Positions 7,250-11,439 of a stretch of 11,439 nucleotides of DNA are shown here, one piece after another. Origin of the DNA: Planctomycetota bacterium (GTDB taxonomy: Bacteria > Planctomycetota > Phycisphaerae > WQYP01); NCBI GenBank assembly GCA_021785155.1, contig JAJYGE010000206.1, forward strand, positions 1-11,439, read 5' to 3'. Numbering within the stretch: the stretch's first letter is position 1; each line of letters begins with the position of its first letter. Below the pieces are notes generated by a model. It was not told the DNA's origin and did no database searches. It saw nothing but the letters and a program-made list of their open reading frames with translations. The translations under genes and the position numbers were made by a program.

Positions 7250-7857
7250 TGGCTGGGCGTTACGAAATTCCATCGCTGTGCCTTCAAACCGGCTTTGATG
7301 GGATTGTTTTCCACATATCGAATCACATGCTCCAACTCTGTTGAATGCACAAACACACACCAGTGATTTCTGGCCCAGGGCGATGGCATTCTTCCGGCGT
7401 CGTCGGCCAACGCGGCCAATGGGTGAATTCCGGCCGCGCTCATCGACTGCGTGGCCCGGGCCTTCAGGTGCCGGGCAACATGCGCTGATGACAAATGATG
7501 GACATCCATCACGATATGTACATGATCCGGCATGACCGCCAGCGCCCGCACCACATGTTGCTTTTCCCGAACCGCGGCCTCTATTCCGCACACCGCCGCC
7601 AGCGCCTGCAATCCGGTCAAACGCACCGGCGGATGATACAGCGCTTGTTTGGCGAGTAATCGCGCGGCGACATTATGACCGGCCCCCGCAACTGATCGGC
7701 GGATATTGCCGCCCCCGGTCGCCGGCCCGCCCGCCGCGAAAATATCGGGTGATCGAACAAACCGCGACCATGAACCACGCGGGTCATTGGGCAACCAAAA
7801 TCCGTATGTGCAAAAAATAAAATGCCACGCGATAATGGGTTTGTCATGCGGCCACAT
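7246..7857 (-). CDS. REP-associated tyrosine transposase (Y1/IS200-like HUH family)
   Basis: A 203-residue protein reads against the cas genes. ATG 7857 is preferred over upstream in-frame starts because AAGGGAGA lies just before it. The HUH metal-binding motif is VMPDHVHIVMDV (109-119, His112 and His114), and the catalytic tyrosine is probably Tyr181 in HVIRYVENNPIKAGLK. The N-terminal WHFIFCTYGFWLPND also recurs in this family. Such enzymes nick and rejoin single-stranded DNA at hairpins, and many act on REP palindromes. Three REP-like copies are present in this window, two flanking the gene. All key residues are intact and there is no frameshift, so it may be active. The insertion separates the effector operon from the adaptation genes, which then need their own promoter. 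A gly/ala/pro-rich stretch (AAGGPATGGGN) at 41-51 is unusual. Confidence 0.88.
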   Translation of the reverse strand: MWPHDKPIIAWHFIFCTYGFWLPNDPRGSWSRFVRSPDIFAAGGPATGGGNIRRSVAGAGHNVAARLLAKQALYHPPVRLTGLQALAAVCGIEAAVREKQHVVRALAVMPDHVHIVMDVHHLSSAHVARHLKARATQSMSAAGIHPLAALADDAGRMPSPWARNHWCVFVHSTELEHVIRYVENNPIKAGLKAQRWNFVTPSH

Positions 7858-7885
7858 TGATTCTCCCTTCATTTTTACCGTGGAA

Positions 7886-7895
7886 TATCTATATC
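7886..7895 (-). promoter_or_regulatory. Possible -10 box of the transposase
   Basis: On the minus strand the 10-mer GATATAGATA lies about 30 nt upstream of the transposase ATG. The identical 10-mer occurs in the opposite direction at 8132-8141 ahead of cas4-cas1. No convincing -35 box was found here. Confidence 0.25.
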
Positions 7896-7932
7896 GATGG
7901 ACAACATGATAACATCCTGACAACACGCTGTC

Positions 7933-7968
7933 TTAGCGCCGATATTTATGTCGCGCGCTGTTGATTTT
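7933..7968 (+). repeat. REP-like palindromic element, copy b
   Basis: The core 7936-7953 fits GCGCCGRYATTTATGYCG, followed after CGCGCTGT by TGATTTT. TTAG precedes the core, as in copy a. It lies just upstream of the transposase gene and points away from it. Confidence 0.65.
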
Positions 7969-8103
7969 GCCACGCATCCGCCCGTCGATGTAAACATTCG
8001 CGGCCACTTTTTCCGCATTGGTGCGACTTCCGACTTCAATTTCCAAATCCCCATTAACCAACACATTATCGGGCCATTGTGTCCCATAATTACAAAATAT
8101 TTG
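7933..8103 (-). pseudogene. Decayed or partial reading frame, unknown protein
   Basis: One minus frame is open for 56 codons between TAG (8106-8104) and TAA (7935-7933) and reads like real protein: WPDNVLVNGDLEIEV, then GSRTNAEKVAANVYIDGRMR. There is no ATG near its beginning; GTG at residue 14 is the only plausible start. Its last codons run through REP-like copy b. It may be a relic left by the insertion next door or by gene loss between csb2 and cas4-cas1. I do not recognise the family. Confidence 0.3.
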
Positions 8104-8140
8104 CTATTACCCTCATACATGTTCTATTCTTGATATAGAT
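8101..8140 (+). promoter_or_regulatory. Possible promoter of cas4-cas1 and cas2
   Basis: TTGCTA (8101-8106) with TATTCT (8125-8130) has an 18-bp spacer. A few bases on, TGATATAGAT (8131-8140) fits an extended -10 pattern. Either would provide separate expression of the adaptation genes, which the antisense transposase cuts off from the effector promoter. Confidence 0.35.
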
Positions 8141-8200
8141 ACGCATCGTACCGTGTACTGCCACCGGCTCCGCCGACTCGTTCTAACACGCGCTGTCGTG

Positions 8201-8217
8201 GCAACATGTGATGTTGC
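8201..8217. repeat. Short perfect hairpin ahead of cas4-cas1
   Basis: GCAACAT-GTG-ATGTTGC forms a 7-bp stem with a 3-nt loop. It spans the upstream GTG 8208 and ATG 8211 that are in frame with cas4-cas1, and ends 30 nt before the preferred start. It could be an operator or an RNA element. Confidence 0.45.
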
Positions 8218-8246
8218 ATGGCGATTTATCGCAGGGAGTTTGGGAT

Positions 8247-9989
8247 ATGGACGAATACTTATGGCCGGCGCGACACGTCGCGGAATTCGCATACTGCCCG
8301 CGATTGTTTTACCTCATGGAAGTCGAAGGCGTTTATTATCCCAATGCCGATACCGAAAAAGGCAAGGCTGTGCACAAGCGCGTGGACAAACCCAGCGCCG
8401 CCGACAACGGGCACGCGCCCCAGGCCGATGGTGATGCCCCGAACAACGATGCCTTGCCACCTGATCCGGATAAACCCAAATCTCTGCGCAGCCTGGCGTT
8501 GACCAGTGCCAAGCTGGGCCTGACGGCAACATTGGACCTCGCGGAAATCAATGGCAATGTCGCGGTGCCGGTAGAATACCGCAAGGGCCGGCCACAATAT
8601 GCCTCCGCACCGCCGCCACCGGATGACCCCGGCGAATCGGAACCCGATGCGGCCCCACCGCCCGCCACGCCCTGGCCCACGGATCGTGTACAGGCTGGTT
8701 TGCAGGCTATTTTATTGGAAGAGGCGGGCTACGAAGTTCCCAAAATTACCCTGTACTACGCCACCGAGCGCCGCCGCATTGAGCTGCCCGTCATTGACGC
8801 TTTACGCCATGAGGCCTTGGCCACACTGCAAGCCGCCCGCGACTGCGCCGCAGGCCCGCGGCCAGCGCCGCTGGTTAATGATTCAAAATGTCCACGCTGT
8901 TCCCTGCAACCGTTCTGCCTGCCGGATGAGGTTAATTTTGAACGCGCCAACGCCATCAGTCCACGCAAACTCTGGCCGCCACGGGATGACGCCATTCACC
9001 TCGTGGCCCAGCGCGAAGGCGTGCATATCAGTGTGCGCGGAATGGCGCTGCGGGTCACGGATAAAGACGGCAAACTCGCGCGGGAAATTCCACTGGCCAA
9101 TCTGGAATCTTTGGGTGTGCTCGGAGGCGTGCAGGTTTCAACGCAGGCATTAACCGCATTGGCGGGCCAAAATATCCCTGTGGCATTCTTATCCGCGGCT
9201 GGCCGACTTATTACCATGACCGATCCCATGAATCCCGTCAGCGCGCTGATTCGTCAGGCACAGGTGCGGAAGTTCGCCGACCCAACTACGGCACTGGAAT
9301 TATCACGCGCTTTGGTCGCGGCAAAGATCAGCAATCAACGCACGATTCTGATGCGCAATCGTAAAGACCTTGATCCGCGCGCGACTGAGGACATGCGATC
9401 CCTGGCTGAACGGGCGGTGGCCTGCGCCAGCGCCGAAAGTCTGCTGGGCCTGGAGGGCCAGGCGGCGGCCATCTATTTCGCCAACTTCGGAGGAATTTTC
9501 TCTCCGCCCTTTTCAGAACTTTTTCAGGCCAATGGTCGGCAGCGCCGTCCACCGCCCGATCCGGTCAACGCCGTACTATCCTGGGGATACACCATGTTGG
9601 TGCATGAGTGTGTTACCGCGTTGCGCCTGGCCGGGCTGGAACCGATGGTTGGGGCGTTTCATAAGCCGCGCCCCGGGAAACCCGCTCTGGCATTGGACTT
9701 GATGGAACCGTTTCGCCCGCTCATCGCGGACTCCATCGCTATTTCCACCTTTAATCGCGGCGAATTAACGGAAGGACATTTTTTACAGACCGCGGCAGGC
9801 TGTTCATTAACGGATGCGGGGCGGGGTGGTTTCTTTGGCGCGTGGGGCCGCCGGATGGATACCGAGGTGACCCATCCGGTGTTTGAATATCGCCTGAGCT
9901 ATCGCCGCATGATGATGCTTCATGCGCGGATGATTTCCGCCTGGCTGGTGGGCGATATCGCAACGCTTGCATTTTTGACAACGCGGTAA
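8247..9989 (+). CDS. cas4-cas1: Cas4-Cas1 fusion, spacer acquisition
   Basis: This 580-residue protein joins a Cas4 nuclease, which trims prespacers and helps select those with a proper PAM, to the Cas1 integrase. ATG 8247 is preferred because GGGAG lies 8 nt upstream; in-frame starts at 8208 and 8211 fall in a hairpin. The Cas4 part has Cys17 in FAYCPRLFYL, His43, Asp97 in TATLDL, and Glu110 with Lys113 in VEYRKG, the RecB-type active site. The cluster C-x2-C-x5-C at 215-224, together with Cys17, suits an iron-sulfur cluster. Two proline and acid-rich stretches (about 54-78 and 117-146) look like extra loops. The Cas1 part begins near SPRKLWPPRDD. Its catalytic residues are probably Glu403 in LLGLEGQAA, His472 in GAFHKPRPGKP and Glu487 in LDLMEPFRP. 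The fusion is typical of type I-G. cas2 follows after 10 nt. Confidence 0.95.
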   Translation: MDEYLWPARHVAEFAYCPRLFYLMEVEGVYYPNADTEKGKAVHKRVDKPSAADNGHAPQADGDAPNNDALPPDPDKPKSLRSLALTSAKLGLTATLDLAEINGNVAVPVEYRKGRPQYASAPPPPDDPGESEPDAAPPPATPWPTDRVQAGLQAILLEEAGYEVPKITLYYATERRRIELPVIDALRHEALATLQAARDCAAGPRPAPLVNDSKCPRCSLQPFCLPDEVNFERANAISPRKLWPPRDDAIHLVAQREGVHISVRGMALRVTDKDGKLAREIPLANLESLGVLGGVQVSTQALTALAGQNIPVAFLSAAGRLITMTDPMNPVSALIRQAQVRKFADPTTALELSRALVAAKISNQRTILMRNRKDLDPRATEDMRSLAERAVACASAESLLGLEGQAAAIYFANFGGIFSPPFSELFQANGRQRRPPPDPVNAVLSWGYTMLVHECVTALRLAGLEPMVGAFHKPRPGKPALALDLMEPFRPLIADSIAISTFNRGELTEGHFLQTAAGCSLTDAGRGGFFGAWGRRMDTEVTHPVFEYRLSYRRMMMLHARMISAWLVGDIATLAFLTTR

Positions 9990-9999
9990 GGGGGATTTT

Positions 10000-10290
10000 A
10001 TGCGGCGATGTTATCTGGTGACTTACGATATTTCCGATCAAAAGCGCTGGCGTCGGATTTTCCGGGCCATGAAAGGCTACGGCGAACATTGGCAATATTC
10101 AGTTTTTTTCTGTGTGCTCAAGGAAATTGATCGCGTGCGTATGCAAAGCGAACTGGAGGCGGAACTGAACCTGAAAGCCGACCAGTGCATCATTATTGAT
10201 CTTGGCGCGGATGAGCAATCCGCGCGCGATGCTGTCGCCGTGCTGGGAGAAAGTTTACCCAAGATGCAATCGGGAATGGTCGTGGTATAG
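10000..10290 (+). CDS. cas2: Cas2, adaptation complex subunit
   Basis: A 96-residue protein, the usual Cas2 length, starting at ATG 10000 with AGGGGG a few bases upstream and 10 nt after the cas4-cas1 stop. The ferredoxin-like first strand and conserved aspartate are seen in CYLVTYDISDQKRW (Asp10). YGEHWQYSVFFCVL (27-40) matches the family's second conserved block. Cas2 dimers bridge Cas1 dimers during spacer integration, and its nuclease residues are usually not needed for that. It is co-transcribed with cas4-cas1 and is the last protein gene before the array, so transcription may read on into the leader. Confidence 0.95.
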   Translation: MRRCYLVTYDISDQKRWRRIFRAMKGYGEHWQYSVFFCVLKEIDRVRMQSELEAELNLKADQCIIIDLGADEQSARDAVAVLGESLPKMQSGMVVV

Positions 10291-10321
10291 CGTTGGGAAT
10301 CCATGCGTGATGAAACACCAC

Positions 10322-10440
10322 GGGCGTGGCAATAAATCCGGGCAGGGCTCCGGGGTGCGAGTTTCCAGGTCAAACCATTCCCTACGCGCCGACATTTATG
10401 CCGTTGATTTCGCTGTTCGCCCGAAAAAATTGCCACGCCC
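10322..10440. repeat. 12-bp inverted repeat enclosing REP-like copy c
   Basis: GGGCGTGGCAAT (10322-10333) has its exact reverse complement at 10429-10440. Just inside each arm a short CGGGC block also matches after a few unpaired bases. The 119-bp span contains REP-like copy c, so the whole may be a small non-coding mobile element. Confidence 0.5.
10382..10410 (+). repeat. REP-like palindromic element, copy c, in the CRISPR leader
   Basis: The core 10386-10403 fits GCGCCGRYATTTATGYCG and is followed directly by TTGATTT, the same tail motif as copies a and b. It has the same orientation as copy b, about 2.45 kb away, and no transposase gene of its own. Confidence 0.6.
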
Positions 10441-10487
10441 AACGCCACGCTTAACGATTCCCGGGGGGTGTTGTAATCCGATTGCAG

Positions 10488-10496
10488 TGATATAAT
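10488..10496 (+). promoter_or_regulatory. Possible extended -10 promoter in the leader
   Basis: TGATATAAT matches the extended -10 consensus. TTGTAA at 10471-10476 is a possible -35 but the 14-bp spacing is short. It points toward the array. Confidence 0.3.
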
Positions 10497-10650
10497 GCCG
10501 CCATCTTTTAACGCCCGGCGGCGCGGATGAAGGGCCGCCTCGGCGGAATGTTCGTTGAAAAGTACATAATATGCCGTGCGAGTGCGCCAGTGGTGGTGGG
10601 GGTATCCGGGCGTGCTCGCAGAGCCGTAAGTTACTACAGGAGCAGCCTTT

Positions 10651-10773
10651 ATGACTTCCAAAATCATTAGCCGCAGGCACCGGTGCGTGGCTAATGCTTT
10701 CGCACTCGCAAAACACGATGTAAAGTCGTGTATAATCAGCACTTGCGAAGCCCGCGCTTTCCGCGGCTCATGA
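10651..10773 (+). CDS. Possible 40-aa reading frame running into repeat 1
   Basis: ATG 10651 has AGGAG at 10638-10642, 8 nt upstream. The frame encodes 40 residues (MTSKIISRRHRC at the start, rich in basic residues) and ends at TGA 10771-10773 inside the first CRISPR repeat. No family is recognised. The frame covers the leader hairpin and the proposed leader promoter, so it may be coincidental. Confidence 0.2.
   Translation: MTSKIISRRHRCVANAFALAKHDVKSCIISTCEARAFRGS
10665..10696. repeat. Strong hairpin or cruciform in the leader
   Basis: CATTAGCC (10665-10672) pairs exactly with GGCTAATG (10689-10696). Inside lies the palindrome GCACCGGTGC (10677-10686). A small internal loop (4 and 2 nt) separates the two stems. 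No T run follows, so it does not look like an intrinsic terminator. It ends 60 bp before repeat 1 and could position the integration machinery or a host factor. Confidence 0.6.
10713..10736 (+). promoter_or_regulatory. Array promoter -10 box with overlapping inverted repeat
   Basis: TATAAT at 10731-10736 would start transcription about 14 nt before repeat 1. ACACGA (10713-10718) and TCGTGT (10726-10731) form a perfect 6-bp inverted repeat with a 7-bp spacer that touches the -10 box, as an operator might. No good -35 box is visible. Confidence 0.45.
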
Positions 10774-11437
10774 GCCGCGGCCCCATTGAAGCCACGAGGT
10801 CAAAGGCTTCTGGCGCGATGACGCCAGGCTTTCCGCGGCTCATGAGCCGCGGCCCCATTGAAGCGGCATTGTCCGGAACTGGTATGCCGGGCGATTTGCT
10901 TTCCGCGGCTCATGAGCCGCGGCCCCATTGAAGCAACGTGTTCCATGGTCGGCTCCAAAAAAGAAGTTAGGCTTTCCGCGGCTCATGAGCCGCGGCCCCA
11001 TTGAAGCTTACTCATGGCTGTGAATCAACCGTAGTTCCCAGCGCTTTCCGCGGCTCATGAGCCGCGGCCCCATTGAAGCGTGGATACGAAGTACTGGCTC
11101 ATATCAGCCAGAATGCTTTCCGCGGCTCATGAGCCGCGGCCCCATTGAAGCCCTACAGCGGCAACTGCAATATCACACGAATCACCCCTTTCCGCGGCTC
11201 ATGAGCCGCGGCCCCATTGAAGCCGCCGTTTGCCGATATTCAAACAGCCGGGGAGCGGAACTTTCCGCGGCTCATGAGCCGCGGCCCCATTGAAGCATAA
11301 TATGCTCTGCTTTTTGCACGGCGGATTCTACCTTTCCGCGGCTCATGAGCCGCGGCCCCATTGAAGCAACGCCCAGCGAACATAATCGCCGGCTGCAACA
11401 GCTTTCCGCGGCTCATGAGCCCCGCCCCCCCTGAAGC
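10757..11437 (+). CRISPR. CRISPR array, 10 repeats of 36 nt and 9 spacers
   Basis: Repeats start at 10757, 10829, 10899, 10972, 11044, 11116, 11188, 11261, 11332 and 11402. Each is CTTT, then the perfect 20-nt palindrome CCGCGGCTCATGAGCCGCGG, then CCCC, then ATTGAAGC. The first nine are identical. The tenth has four changes in its 3' half (two G and one A and one T replaced by C). Spacers are 36, 34, 37, 36, 36, 36, 37, 35 and 34 nt, all different. The ATTGAAGC end, the cas2 side leader and the degenerate last repeat all indicate + strand transcription with the leader at the left. The palindrome should fold as the crRNA hairpin recognised by the Cas6 part of Csb2, and ATTGAAGC is the right size for an 8-nt 5' handle, by analogy with other type I systems. 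The window ends 2 nt after the last repeat, so the array may continue. Confidence 0.97.
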
Positions 11438-11439
11438 GC

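Larger units (their letters stand above)
7215..7968. mobile_element. Transposase unit flanked by inverted REP-like elements
   Basis: The transposase gene is bracketed by copy a (minus orientation, 7215-7249) and copy b (plus orientation, 7933-7968), each pointing away from the gene. This matches the known association of REP-associated tyrosine transposases with nearby palindromic repeats. The unit interrupts the usual csb2 to cas4-cas1 order. Exact ends and any target duplication cannot be fixed from one sequence, and such units are often domesticated and not self-mobile. Confidence 0.55.
10291..10756 (+). other. CRISPR leader region
   Basis: This 466-bp stretch between cas2 and repeat 1 holds no convincing long gene. 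It contains a 12-bp inverted repeat (10322-10333 and 10429-10440), REP-like copy c, an extended -10 box (10488-10496), a 32-nt hairpin (10665-10696), an inverted repeat touching a TATAAT box (10713-10736), and a short frame with a good ribosome binding site at 10651. Only the array-proximal 100 bp or so is likely to act as the functional leader. A long minus frame here is mostly antisense to cas2 and is not called. Confidence 0.7.

Noticed and set aside
10665..10700. Intrinsic terminator after cas2
   Set aside because: The hairpin is strong but no run of T follows, and it lies close to the array, so a leader role is more likely.
10077..10742. A 221-codon minus frame from the leader into cas2
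   Set aside because: Over half is antisense to the clear cas2 gene, no family is recognised, and the leader part is full of non-coding palindromes.
10728..11293. Plus-strand open frames across the array with repeated FPRLMSRGPIEA peptides
   Set aside because: They are translations of the CRISPR repeats; spacers between them show no coding pattern.
10793..11401. Self-targeting spacers against this window
   Set aside because: Reading all nine spacers by eye I saw no long match elsewhere in the window on either strand; a computed search would be needed to be certain.

Overview
The window carries an almost complete type I-G (formerly I-U) CRISPR-Cas locus on the + strand, preceded by two small accessory genes. 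The layout is cas3, csb3 (a Cas8-like small protein), csb1 (Cas7), csb2 (Cas5-Cas6 fusion), an antisense REP-associated transposase, a cas4-cas1 fusion, cas2, a leader of about 470 bp, and an array of ten 36-nt repeats that reaches the window end. The gene set (C-terminal HD domain on Cas3, Csb1/Csb2, fused Cas4-Cas1) is the hallmark of this subtype. Csb3 stands where other members have the much larger Csx17. The moderately high GC, the Csb3 variant and the style of the flanking proteins fit a bacterium of the Planctomycetota/PVC type or a similar environmental lineage. That is an inference and no marker gene fixes it.

Region by region. Positions 1-485 (minus) hold the N-terminal part of a kinase-like protein that runs off the window; 484-757 (+) holds a 90-codon small gene broken by one extra T in a nine-T run. 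Positions 758-1038 hold a near-consensus promoter (TTGACA, 18 bp, TATACT) with operator-like half-sites and a leader of about 160 nt before cas3. Positions 1039-7214 are a tightly coupled effector operon: each gene overlaps the next by 4 to 8 nt. Positions 7215-7968 are a transposase unit bracketed by inverted REP-like palindromes that separates effector from adaptation genes. Positions 7969-8246 hold a decayed reading frame, a likely promoter and a hairpin. Positions 8247-10290 are cas4-cas1 and cas2. Positions 10291-10756 are the leader, containing a third REP-like copy, a 12-bp inverted repeat, a strong hairpin and a TATAAT box next to repeat 1.

How they should work together: Csb2 processes the array transcript, Csb1 subunits coat the spacer, and Csb3 probably fills the large or small subunit role. 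Cas3 is recruited to cut DNA, while Cas4-Cas1 and Cas2 add new spacers at the leader end. The observations most worth checking are the transposase with its three REP-like copies (one in the CRISPR leader), a duplicated HD-proximal segment in Cas3, a perfect 22-bp palindrome inside csb1, and the structured leader.
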